The notes below the pieces were generated by a model. The model was not told where the DNA came from, did not search any database, and saw only the letters and a program-made list of their open reading frames with translations. Source: Pelargonium cotyledonis (Eukaryota > Streptophyta > Magnoliopsida > Geraniales > Geraniaceae). From it: a stretch of DNA of 22,272 nucleotides. Location: positions 1 through 22,272 of the forward strand of contig JAYMTA010001033.1 in the NCBI GenBank assembly GCA_036897625.1. The letters are read 5' to 3'. This document shows positions 11,806-20,581 of the stretch, one piece after another; position 1 is the stretch's first letter; every line of letters starts with the position of its first letter. The position numbers were made by a program, and so were the translations under genes.

Positions 11806-12593
11806 GTAATAAAACCTTTCGTCTGCCTTCGACTTCATACATGTGAATGTTGTTTTTAACTGAGAAATCTTATTCTAAAGGTACTATATTTTTTGTTTGC
11901 ACAACAAGATTCTGACTTCATTATTAGTTGATAATCTGCTTTGGGCAATATAGCTGCTGGTGCTATATTTTTTCGTTTGATGGGTCAAAAAGACTAAAAT
12001 ATCCTCTAATTAAAAATTTGAATCATGCCAAACAGACTTTTAAGCTTTAAATATTTTTTTAAAAAAAAAGAGACGATCGATCATCTTCTCCGGCAAGCCC
12101 TCACCGAAGAGCTCCAGCAGAGCGAAACCGCCGAGCCCACCGAGAGCTGCCAGTTGAGGACGCAGTTGAGCTGGAAAAAGTGTGTTACATGTTAAATGAC
12201 TTCTTCAGAAATGGTAAAAATAACATCATGATCTTTAGAGATGATATGTGTAATAAGCATGTCTAAAGTGAGAGTTACATGTAATTTTTCCTTGGAATTC
12301 CATGGAGAGAGCATGTGTGGATCACACAGTGCCACATATATATGTGGGTCCCACTTTTATCATTGAAAAAGAGAGCCAAGAACTGGCAAATGGCCATACA
12401 AAGCACCATTCATCTGATGGACCCAATATCCATCTTACCCAATCCCATCTCTCCATTCAATATCTCTAAAATCTCCTCATTTTTATCTTATTTCTTTTTT
12501 TTAAATAAAAAATCAAAATCATAATATGAAACCAAGACAGCAACTACTGTTTGTTTTGTAGGAAAAAAAAAAAATCTTGGAAAAGACTAGAGA
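11806..12593 (+). other. Intergenic: GC-rich islet and possible promoter
   Basis: No gene is recognised. A sharply bounded GC-rich islet at about 12070-12180, preceded by a T-run and an A-run, contrasts with its AT-rich surroundings and could be a piece of an exon. Its best open readings match nothing I know. Further on, 12332-12347 is a perfect 16-base palindrome, CCACATATATATGTGG, within what may be the upstream region of the sigma-factor copy. Confidence 0.4.
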
Positions 12594-13592
12594 GTGTGGG
12601 CGTGTCCTCTTATTTTACCCACAAGCTTACTTGAGCACTGCTGTTCACTTGGTGCTCTCTTCATTTCAAGAACTTCAGGTACCCAATATTTTCTGGATTT
12701 TGCATCTGTGAACCCTTTACTTTTCCTTTCTGTTGAGCTGTTTTTGGTTGAAATTTCATGTTATTTCAGGTTCAATCTCTGCTACAATATTTTGTGAAAT
12801 GCTGTTGATGTTCATATTATAAACCCTTTTGATTGTGTTCTTGTTGAAGCCCAAATTGTAATCTTTCTTGTGCTATGATTCTAGTCAACAAATTTGCATT
12901 ATTGGGTTTGTGCAAAAATCTGAAGATGTTGAAGATTTACAGAACTAAAATTACAAAAAAAAAATGCTATCTTTTCTTTTTTTTTCTTTTTGTTGTTGTT
13001 GCTCAAATAGTTGTTGTTGTTGTTGCTGTGCATGTATTGTTCTTATTGGATAATAATTTATTTCAATTGGGCTTTTGCTTTTCATGGTAAAAGTTGAAGA
13101 TTTTGTTTATTTTTTATTTTATAATATCAACTAGTACAATCCTGTTGGACTAGTCCATGGTTTTCGCATGAGCAAGAAAGATTGAACAATAGTGAAGTTG
13201 GGCACACTATTAGATTCCTCGTACACAGTTTTACATGTCCTATGCTTGTTTGTTTGGGGTATTTTCTAGATGTTCTTAGCATTTGATGGATTTCAATAGC
13301 CACTTTCAAAAGTGTATTTTCAAATTTCTAGTAGGAAGGTGGAGGAAGAGTGAATTTGGGAGGTTTTGAATTCGTAACTATTCGATATAATTTTCAATTG
13401 CCATTTCAAAAAAGTTGATTTTCAATTCGTGGCAGGCAGGCGGAGGAAGTGATTTGGGGAGCTTTTGAGTTATTAACAGTTTGATCGGAGTGTACCTGGA
13501 TTTTTCGAGGGGTTAAGGAACTACACGGCATGGTTTTGATTCTTCAAGATTGCTAGATATAATTTGATTTGATAGTATTTTACGTACACCCT
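12594..13592 (+). other. Probable 5' leader and leader intron of SIGA copy
   Basis: The stretch before the sigma-factor start lacks open coding frames. CTTCAG|GTACCC at about 12680 could be a donor ending a leader exon, and the T-rich sequence up to about 13435 would be a leader intron. Within it, 13294-13386 and 13395-13485 are an imperfect tandem duplication containing two alternative AG acceptors. This is inferred from sequence texture only. Confidence 0.35.
13294..13485 (+). repeat. Imperfect tandem duplication of about 92 bp
   Basis: Unit 1 (13294-13386) and unit 2 (13395-13485) align along their length. Both begin CAAT(A/T)GCCA, pass through a T-rich segment, a GG(A/C)GG(T/C)GGAGGAAG core and GATTTGGG-like text, and end TTCGAT or TTTGAT. 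Divergence is moderate, so the duplication is not recent. It lies just before the sigma-factor start. Confidence 0.7.
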
Positions 13593-14099
13593 ATGATGGC
13601 CACAACCGCTGTTATCGGTCTTAGTACAGGGAAGAGGCTCTTGAGCTCCTCTTTTATTTGCTCTGATCTTTCTGAGAAGTTCTCTTTAAGTGATCACTTA
13701 CTAGCACACTATCAATATTCTCCGGGAAAGAATGTGATAACCGCAAAAAAGACAACTAACTACAGCTACAGCTTATCATCATCGTCGTCAAATCGACAAT
13801 CACAATCCGTTAAAGCTCTTAAAGAATGTTTAGATACGGTTTCGGCTCCTTCAAGTCCCAAGCCACGGTTCCATGATGAGATTGAGGAAGAAAGTTCTGA
13901 GCTTGAAGATTCGGTGGACGCTATTCTTTTGCTGCAGAAGTCGATGTTGGAGAAGCAATGGAATCTTTCTGCTGAGAGGACGGTATTGACTGATGAAGTG
14001 AAAGAGTTAGATATACAAAAATTTATTGTGCTTATTGAATTATTTTCAATAGTCCACACTTGGACGGCTAAGCTTTAGCTGCGATTTGGTCCAACAACT

Positions 14100-14345
14100 A
14101 ACTATTTGCCGCATTTTTGTGGGGTTTCGGGTCACACAAAATCGACTCGATCAACTTTTGGGTCGGATCGGGCCAAGCCACACTGACCCTACACATTTTG
14201 TGCGAACTGCAACCCGCGACACTTGCGGGGCGGGGTAGGTCTTTCTAACTCGAAACTGAATTGCCAGTTCTAGGCTTTGTAATGGGAACGATTCTTGATT
14301 TCCATTCCGAATCGAAATTTTTAATCCAAACGCTGCCTCGTTAGT
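14100..14345 (+). repeat. GGGTC-rich repeat and MITE-like tail within SIGA copy
   Basis: The stretch at 14120-14250 is rich in GGGTTTCGGGTC, GGGTCGGATCGGG and CAACCCGC motifs and resembles a second stretch at 16320-16510. The next bases, up to CCAAACGCTGCCTCGTTAG (to about 14345), resemble the element tail near 15540. This insertion occupies the place where the missing middle part of the sigma-factor coding sequence would lie. Confidence 0.5.
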
Positions 14346-14869
14346 AATTGTTTTGTGCTTGTTATGATTGATTTTATTGCAAAGAAACTAACATAAATTT
14401 CTTTTTTCACACGCTCAATGCAAATTTTCAGCCTAATGGACAAATTAGGATACGAACCCTCTGATCAGCAGCTTGCAATGTCCCTGGACATTTCTAATTA
14501 TGAGTTACAGAAGAAGTTGCATTACTCTAATATGGCGAGAGAAAAACTAGCTACGAGTAATGTTCGTCTAGTCGCATCGATTGCTAAATTATACGAAGAC
14601 AAGGGTTGTGAAATGGCTGATCTTGTTCAGGTAATTTTTATAATTCATATATCATATCATCCGCCCAACGCCTCATACTCAGATAAAGCAGCATATATGA
14701 CAATTTTGCTTCATTCCATGTAGGGTGGTATGCACGGGCTTATGCGTGGAATAGATATATTTGATGGTTCCAAGGGGTACAAATTTTCGACGTATGTATA
14801 TTGGTGGATACGTCAGGTGATTATTCTTCACTTCACACTGAAGTTGGCAATTTATATCTAAACATGTGA

Positions 14870-15130
14870 TACAACACATAATAATCACGCCATGTTTGTG
14901 TTGGATATAACAAGTGTAATTGTATTTGTGTTGAGCCCCAAAACATGTATGCACGAGTAGTTATTCGTGTTGTGCGACACCTGACACGCCCATCACACAC
15001 ACTTAGGGGTTATAATAGTAAATTAACCCAAAAGAGTGGGCCCATATATCACATAGTCAACCTTAAGCACAACACAAATGCACATATTGTAAACAACTAA
15101 GTTGTAGTGTAATAATAGATGTCGTTGTTA
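14870..15130 (+). repeat. GTGTTGTG-rich repeat-like insert in intron
   Basis: An intron of the sigma-factor copy holds a segment with many GTGTTG, CAACACA and GACACC..GACACG motifs. It resembles the dispersed GTGTCGTGTC-type non-autonomous repeats common in plant genomes. No clean terminal repeats were found by eye. Confidence 0.35.
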
Positions 15131-15424
15131 CCTATAACCTAATTTATTCTCGATCATTAAAGCTATATGTAACTCAGCTGAATTTCTCGTCTATAGAAAA
15201 CAACTTTGATTTGCATTATAACAAGACTAGATGATGATGATTTTCCGAACGCTGATATTTGACTTTGCTGTATAGGGCATTAGAAGAGCTTATCTTCAAA
15301 CCTTGAGACCCTCAGTGCCTTATTATTTGCACGAAAGATTGGGCTTGATCAGTAAAGCGAAAATCAGGCTTAAAGAGCGAGGGGTAAATCCATCAATTGA
15401 AGTAAGTTAATAGAATCATTGAGC

Positions 15425-15565
15425 AACTTCAAGCTTTGTTCGCTATTTCCCTCCCTCCAAAGCCCTATTACAAAAACGATGAATTTGAATTCATTCCCAT
15501 TTCAATTCTTTATTCCCGTTACAAAACGAAAGTTGCAATCTAAACGCCGCCTTCGATAATTAATT
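15425..15565 (+). mobile_element. MITE-like remnant in SIGA-copy intron
   Basis: Text of the type AATTCATTCCCATTTCAATTC, followed by CCCGTTACAAAACG and CTAAACGCCGCC, is typical of short non-autonomous DNA elements. The ending CTAAACGCCGCC resembles CCAAACGCTGCC near 14330 and TAAACGAACGCCGCC near 20320. Ends are not sharply defined and no target duplication is evident. Confidence 0.4.
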
Positions 15566-16137
15566 GCTTGGAATGTATGATAGAACACGCCATTCTTGTC
15601 TTATTGATCTATATTATATTTCAATTTACTTTCAGAACATCGCTGCATACTTGAAGATGACGGAAAAGAAAGTTAGATATGCTACAAGGGTACGACTTGT
15701 CCATTCTATTATTTTTAAATTTTATTCTTATGTTGTCGTTCTCTGTGATAATTCTACATTGTTGTCATGTAGGTACTTACCATGGTCTACACGTTTGATA
15801 CAGAGCCGTTTCCCAATACGACTGGTATTCCAAGACACACTTATCATAGCGTAGGTATAAAATTGAGAAATCCAGTTTTGTCTGGTCTACTTTATGTATT
15901 TGTCGTCATCATACCTCATTCTTCTTGTTTTGTGGACTTACATTTCGTGTTTTTGCTTTTGTACCCCTCTTTTCAGTACATTGCTGATACCAGCCTGGAT
16001 AACGACCCTTGGCATCAATTTGAAGAGGAAACACTCAAGGTAAATGAAAAATTCTCATCCTTTTGTTTCAGAATGAGTGTCCGCTTTCTTTGAAAAAATT
16101 GTCTGAAAATGAATGTCTACTTTTCTTTTTGGTTCGT

Positions 16138-16191
16138 TAGTTATACGTAAAGTCGTGAATTACCAACAATATCCGACTTTACGTATAACTA
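16138..16191. repeat. Perfect 18-bp inverted repeat with 18-nt loop
   Basis: TAGTTATACGTAAAGTCG at 16138-16155 is exactly repeated in inverse at 16174-16191, with an 18-nt spacer. The hairpin lies between the last sigma-factor exon and the next gene fragment. A perfect stem in otherwise decayed intronic DNA suggests a recent origin. It could be a remnant of a small foldback element or a templated-insertion product of DNA repair. Confidence 0.85.
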
Positions 16192-16319
16192 TGCGTACAA
16201 ATAGTGGAATTAGTTCATTTGTTAGATATGTTACTTTCTATTTCAGTTTTTGGAGGAGAAATAGTGTTGTACAAGAACTTTCTTTGAGTTCTTACACTTA
16301 GAGTTAGAGCTGATATTTG

Positions 16320-16510
16320 AACCCGAACCTGCAGGTACCCGAAATCGGAACTGCATTTTTGTGGGTTCGGGGTTGCATAAAATAGACCGGATGATTTTTT
16401 GGTTGGGTTTTGGCCTGAGGAAAGTATGGGTCGGGGGGCCCAGACTCATCCCTTAACCCATACCATCCTGTCCCTCTTTAGGTCTTTTCAACCCGACCCA
16501 AGTGGCCAGA
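16320..16510 (+). repeat. Second GGGTTCGGG-rich repeat copy
   Basis: Shares with 14120-14200 the ordered blocks GCATTTTTGTGGG, TTCGGG, a CA(T/C)A(A/C)AAAAT-like block, GA(T/C)CGGAT-like text and a TTTTTGG(T/G)TGGGTT-like block, and ends in CAACCCGACCCAAG. Both copies border places where sigma-factor coding sequence is lost, so the repeat may have taken part in the rearrangement. Confidence 0.5.
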
Positions 16511-16559
16511 GCTATGTTATACTATATTGTCTTATTTTTGTTGTTTTAATGTGTTCCAG

Positions 16560-17117
16560 AGAAAATGGACCCAGTCAAGCGTTTTCACATGTAGATGTGG
16601 GAAGCCCTCCTTCAGCTAATGACCTACATTTTGGATATGTTCGTCCCATGTCAAAGCCTACACATTTCGTGCCTCATCTCGCCCAGAATTCTCCAAGCCG
16701 GTTTGGTCAGAGACCCATTCAGCATTTTAATCAGGGGAGATCCAGCTCTACTCGGAGTAGTGAATGGAGTCATATGAAGGTTCAGCCCCCTCATCCCGGT
16801 TTCAACTCTGGGGGACCACGTTCTCCCGGAAATAACTCCTTCAACAATGGAACGTCATGGGGTATTTCCTTGAATACTGATGCTATTTAATTGTTTTTCA
16901 TAATTTTTTAAAATTTGTGCCAAGAGGGCGAGCACAGACTCAACCACAAAGGTTGTTGGCTTGTAAGCGTGGGCCAAAAATGAATATACAAATTGTACCT
17001 ATCACATCATTTTAACAAACGTCGACATATTCAATTGTAGGGCGCAGGACCAACCACCCTGCCTCAAGCATTCCGCCATCATGTCGTGGAAGAAAAGACT
17101 ATGGAAAGATCACCTAA
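16560..17117 (+). pseudogene. C-terminal tail fragment, probably of a YAK1/DYRK kinase
   Basis: Two exons, 16560-16861 and 17041-17117, with matching phases and GT..AG borders, encode about 120 residues ending at TAA (17115). The sequence is low complexity and rich in Ser, Pro, Asn and Gly. Blocks include SPSRFGQRPIQHFNQGRSS, FNSGGPRSPGNNSFNNGTSWG and the terminal HPASSIPPSCRGRKDYGKIT. The ...RGRKDYG(K/R)I end and the SWGRR-type block recall the disordered tail of plant YAK1, a DYRK-family kinase acting in the TOR pathway. I assign this from memory with limited certainty. The kinase domain is absent. The first exon needs two preceding bases to complete its codon, whereas the last sigma-factor exon ends on a whole codon, so splicing the two would shift frame and stop at 16617. 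Confidence 0.5.
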
Positions 17118-18036
17118 TAAAGAAACGAGTTTAATTCTCCATATACTTGTTGCAAGCTGGCAAGAAAGTTGTGCTCAATACTTAACACCTACCTTGCCTG
17201 GGCCGACCCTAAGAAATCCTCACAAAAACATGGTCACCGATTGTGCCTAATATAGAAATACAATACTTTGGTTATGATTTCTTCAAGCTATGGTTGCTTG
17301 CAAATTCTTTCAGCTCGTTGACTCGGGAACCGGATTCTTTTGTTATTTACCGAAATGGGTGTCTGGGAAACTCTATCGTATGTTGTAAACCAGTTTGGTT
17401 TTCAGATGTTGGAAGTTGAAATAAAGAAATCGATGGTAGTGACTGTTGTTGGAAGTAGCTGCAAGCATGTTTTCTCATTTGTGGATGCAGGCATTTCAAG
17501 ATCCTGAGCTGCTATGTCAGAGTATTGATCATCTTTAGATTTATGTGTTGTATTCTGTTATTTTACATTTCTCATATGATGGTATGGAAATGTTAGATCT
17601 TATTGGAACATAGGGTTTGAGTCCATACAGAAGATTCGGATCAAAGTTTTGACCGACAGTTCTCGAGGCTTAGATTTGCTACTCGCTACTCAACGACGAC
17701 GAAATGTTTATCTTTGTTCAAGTTTCTGTTTCTCTCTCTCTCTCTTGATGAGTTTGTATGCTCTTATTTTCTTTATTTTCAAGAATGCTCGTTGACCGAA
17801 AACATTAACAATGATAGTGCCACTTGTAGGCACCGGCCACATTTGAGACTTTAACGTGAGGGTCAAGCAATTTCCACTTTCAGCCCATCTTAATCTTAAA
17901 CCACTGAACTGAGCCATTATTAATTTGAGTCAAAACAGGAAATTTTATGTGCGTTGTTTGATGGTATTAGGAATCCTAGTAGTACTTGTATTTAACAACA
18001 CTGTAGTAAATATCAGAACAACACAACACTGTGTAG
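17118..18036 (+). other. Intergenic: likely 3' UTR of tail fragment and CT repeat
   Basis: No coding region is recognised. The first few hundred bases read like the 3' UTR that accompanied the kinase-tail fragment. A (CT)n microsatellite lies at about 17729-17745. Confidence 0.5.
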
Positions 18037-18042
18037 TATAAA
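18037..18042 (+). promoter_or_regulatory. TATA box of the F-box/DUF295 gene
   Basis: TATAAA lies 49 bases before the ATG at 18086, leaving room for only a very short leader of about 20 bases. The position is reasonable for a TATA box, but a 6-mer in AT-rich DNA is weak evidence. Confidence 0.4.
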
Positions 18043-18085
18043 TTTACGATGTCTGTACTTACTGTAATGAACTCAAACGTACGCA

Positions 18086-18262
18086 ATGAAAACAACAAAC
18101 ATAATTAGAGATTGGTCGGCGATTCCAGGTGACATCGTTTGTCTCATCGCTGACAAAATCGAATATATTGAAGATTATGTTAGATTTTGCGCTGTCTCTC
18201 GCTCTTGGTACTCGTTTGCAGCCAAAAAATCCCAGTTTGCTCCTCTTTTGATGTTGGCAGAG

Positions 18263-18293
<31 letters not shown>

Positions 18294-19297
18294 CTCTTCA
18301 TTCTCGTTTCACGTCCAAACGAAGAAGAAGAAGAAGAAGAGAGGCTATTACTTCTCCTCCTCCATCCAAACAACGCCGCTTTCAAAGCTATAACTCCGGC
18401 GAGACTTTTGGTGTCTACTTGCCGGAGGCCGCCGGGAGAAGGTGCTGGGGGTCGCAATTCGGCTGGATTGTCACCTTCGGCGCCGCCGATCTCGAGTTCA
18501 GCCTCCTCAATCCCTTCTCCGGAGCCACAGTTTCTCTCCCCTCTCTACGGACCCTGCTCCCTCATGACTCCGGGCCGTACGATCCCAACCGGCGTTTCAT
18601 CAAGGCCGTCTTGACGGCCAGCCCCGACTCACCGGATTGCCTCGTGTTCTTGATAGTCAGTCCCGTCTTCCGAGACGAGTCCATATTAGGATTTGCCAAA
18701 CCGGGAAGCAACTGCCAGGCCTGGTCCCGCATTCAAGGCCCCGATGATCTAAACGACGTCGTGTGCTTCCGAGGAAAACTCTACGGTTGCCGGAGGGATA
18801 GCTTGGAGGTGGTGTTGATTGATGTTAATCTTCAACCCCCGAGAGCAGCTCAATTTTCGGTATTGCCATTGCTTCCCGGAGACCGCAAACGCACCAGAAA
18901 TGCGGCTGATTACGATGATGACGTGTATACTCTCACATATTTGGTTGACTTGGGTGGAGAGTTGTGCTTGGTTCTTCGCTACACTACAGGAGATGTGACT
19001 TACTATTTCAAGGTTTTTAAACTAAATGCCCAGACCAAAAAATGGTCTCGGATCTTCGAGTTTGGAGACAATCGATGCTTGTTTCTAGGTAATAATTCTA
19101 CTTTCTTCTACGAGGCTTCGTCAGCTATTGCGGCAATGAGCAACTTCCAAGGCAATGTCATATACTATACTCATGACGATGATTTGTCGCTCGGTACACT
19201 AGACCAAGGCAAATTTGCTCTTGACGGTAGATTTGAAAGAACTAAGGAAAGGTCTATTAAAAACCCCTCTCTATGGATCACTCCGTATCTTCAGTAA
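18086..19297 (+). CDS. F-box protein with DUF295 (KIB1-4-type) domain
   Basis: A single-exon gene of 403 codons. Residues 9-45 (WSAIPGDIVCLIADKIEYIE, then DYVRFCAVSRSWYSFA) form an F-box, which docks on SKP1 in SCF ubiquitin ligases. Residues from about 110 on match the plant DUF295/KIB1-4 beta-propeller family: SLLNPFSGATVSLPSL, a KAVLTASPDSPDCLVFLI strand pair, FRGKLYGC, DLGGELCLVLR, FKVFKLN..KKWSRI, DNRCLFLGNNSTFF and the NVIYYTHDD end. Length and lack of introns fit this lineage-expanded family, whose substrates are mostly unknown. Between F-box and propeller an insert holds six Glu-Pro dipeptides followed by a run of seven or more Arg, an acidic-then-basic linker that could act as a nuclear localisation signal. 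The gene is intact; expression is unknown. Confidence 0.9.
18259..18294 (+). repeat. (AGAGCC)6 coding hexamer repeat
   Basis: Six perfect units within the F-box gene encode the Glu-Pro tract. A second tract of AGA/AAG triplets at about 18319-18341 encodes the Arg run. Both are likely length-polymorphic without breaking the frame. Confidence 0.95.
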
Positions 19298-20041
19298 GTT
19301 GTACATGTTGTCGGTCTCGATACTAATAATACAATAAGTCATATTATTCTCACATTCGAATCTCACACTTTTTATTGTTATCAAGTTTTCACCGCTCAAA
19401 GAAATTCACGACACTAGCTAGAAATTGAATTGCCAATGTCCTTCAAAGGGACTCCGACCTCTCGATAAAATGGCCAAGTATCACATATATATATGCTTCG
19501 TTATGAGCTTGATTTCATGGACAATCTAATAGTTCATTTATTTGTTTTTATATTCTTCTTCTTTCTTGTAGTAGTCAAATTAATAAAGAAAATTATATAG
19601 TATTTTTTCCATGTATTTGATATTATGAATAAGAAATTCATGACACTAACTAGAAGTTGGGAGAAACAAAAAAAACAAACAATAGCCAATTAAATACAAT
19701 CAGAATCTAATGGTTACTTTGTTTTCCACATTTACTTGTAGTAGTAAAATGAAGAATATATATTAGTTGGGCTTGGGCTCTGATTAATACTGCCATATAC
19801 TGAAATAAAAAACCATTGTTAATTGATAATTCGTTATTATGTACAAACAATAAAGGTAAAATACTATGACTCAAAATATCATTCTACACAAAATCATGTA
19901 AAGACCATAATTTTAGTTAACCCACATAAACCCTATAGTACACATCTAAAAACTTCCCATTAAACATTTATATTTTTCAAAAGAAAAATATAATATTTAC
20001 AAGAATATTAATATGTGAAAATAGTAAATATAGTTACATTA
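19298..20041 (+). other. Intergenic, AT-rich, with imperfect direct repeats
   Basis: No gene is recognised. AAGAAATTCACGACACTAGC (from 19399) recurs as AAGAAATTCATGACACTAAC (from 19631), and TTCTTGTAGTAGTCAAA (about 19562) resembles ACTTGTAGTAGTAAAA (about 19734). The offsets differ by about 60 bases, which suggests an old duplication of around 230 bp with a later deletion. The first bases should be the F-box gene's 3' UTR. Confidence 0.5.
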
Positions 20042-20328
20042 GCGTTCGTTTAGGAAATTTTAATTGAATTATAGGGAATTGAGAACATGTTGGGTATTAT
20101 AAATTTATGATTATTGCGTTCGTTTAGCTTTTTCAGGAGGGTATACTTGAGATTAAAAAAATATTCTCTTTCCTCAAATGAGTTAAATAATTTCAAATTT
20201 GAAGGAATTGAAATAACACATCTATCATGTTATTTCAATTTCTTAGAATTTGGATTTATTTAACTCTTGAAAAAGAGGGTTTAACTATTTTAATTAAGTT
20301 AAAAACTACATTAAACGAACGCCGCCGT
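20042..20328. mobile_element. Fold-back MITE with GCGTTCGTTTA termini
   Basis: GCGTTCGTTTA at 20116 pairs with its exact inverse TAAACGAACGC at 20312-20322. Inside, a long imperfect inverted repeat (about 20180-20218 against 20227-20266, with GAGTTAAATAA..TTGAAATAACA facing TGTTATTTCAA..TTATTTAACTC) would fold most of the element on itself. A further GCGTTCGTTTAGG at 20042 repeats the left terminus 74 bases upstream, so the element may have a duplicated end or be nested in a related copy. No transposase is encoded. The superfamily is not decided, as no clear target duplication was seen. Confidence 0.75.
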
Positions 20329-20329
20329 A

Positions 20330-20581
20330 TGTTTTTGTTGGGTTGCTTGGTTTGTTTTCCAAGTAAAGAAGGAAATAATTAGTCAGTAAATGTGTAGGGA
20401 GTGTCCTAATTCCAACTACAATTTGTTTCAGTTTTTCACATTGAAAACCTCACACCACTCTCTCTCTGCATAAACCCAGTCACCACTCAGCTCTGTTTTG
20501 AGACCACCAACAATTCCCTTAAACCCTACAAATCCTATAATTTTTGTTTCTTGTCAATTAGAGGTTACTAACAGAGCAACA
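20330..20581 (+). promoter_or_regulatory. Upstream region and leader of pyruvate kinase copy
   Basis: This segment retains promoter- and leader-like text, including a CT-rich stretch (CTCTCTCTCTG at about 20458), TAAACCC at 20470 and TTAAACCCTACAAATCC at about 20519. It probably came along with the pyruvate kinase copy. The MITE lies immediately upstream. Confidence 0.4.

Larger units (their letters stand above)
13593..16039 (+). pseudogene. SIGA: Truncated SIGA-type plastid sigma factor copy
   Basis: The copy resembles the nuclear-encoded sigma factor SIG1/SIGA that directs plastid-encoded RNA polymerase. The first exon gives an N-terminus close to known SIGA (MATTAVIGLSTGKRLLSSSF, Ser-rich transit-peptide-like, then LLLQKSMLEKQWNLS) and loses similarity near 14000. 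Further exons are 14432-14630 (LGYEPSDQQLA, NVRLVASIAKLYEDKG, regions 1.2/2.1), 14724-14816 ([10 protein letters not shown], region 2.3-2.4), 15276-15401 (LHERLGLI, region 3), 15636-15689, 15773-15850 and 15977-16039 (DTSLDNDPWH). All are open with sound splice sites. The middle linker between exon 1 and region 1.2 is missing, the core after WWIRQ is two residues short with an altered RLPTHLHE-type motif, and region 4, the -35-binding helix-turn-helix, is not found after 16039. The copy therefore cannot act as a normal sigma factor. Confidence 0.85.

Noticed and set aside
15425-15565. A tRNA or small RNA gene in the intron
   Set aside because: No cloverleaf or Pol III boxes could be drawn; the text is typical of MITE tails.
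18059-18457. Minus-strand frame with a Leu-Trp repeat opposite the F-box gene
   Set aside because: The repeat is just the reverse reading of the AGAGCC hexamer tract; the plus-strand F-box/DUF295 frame is clearly the real gene.
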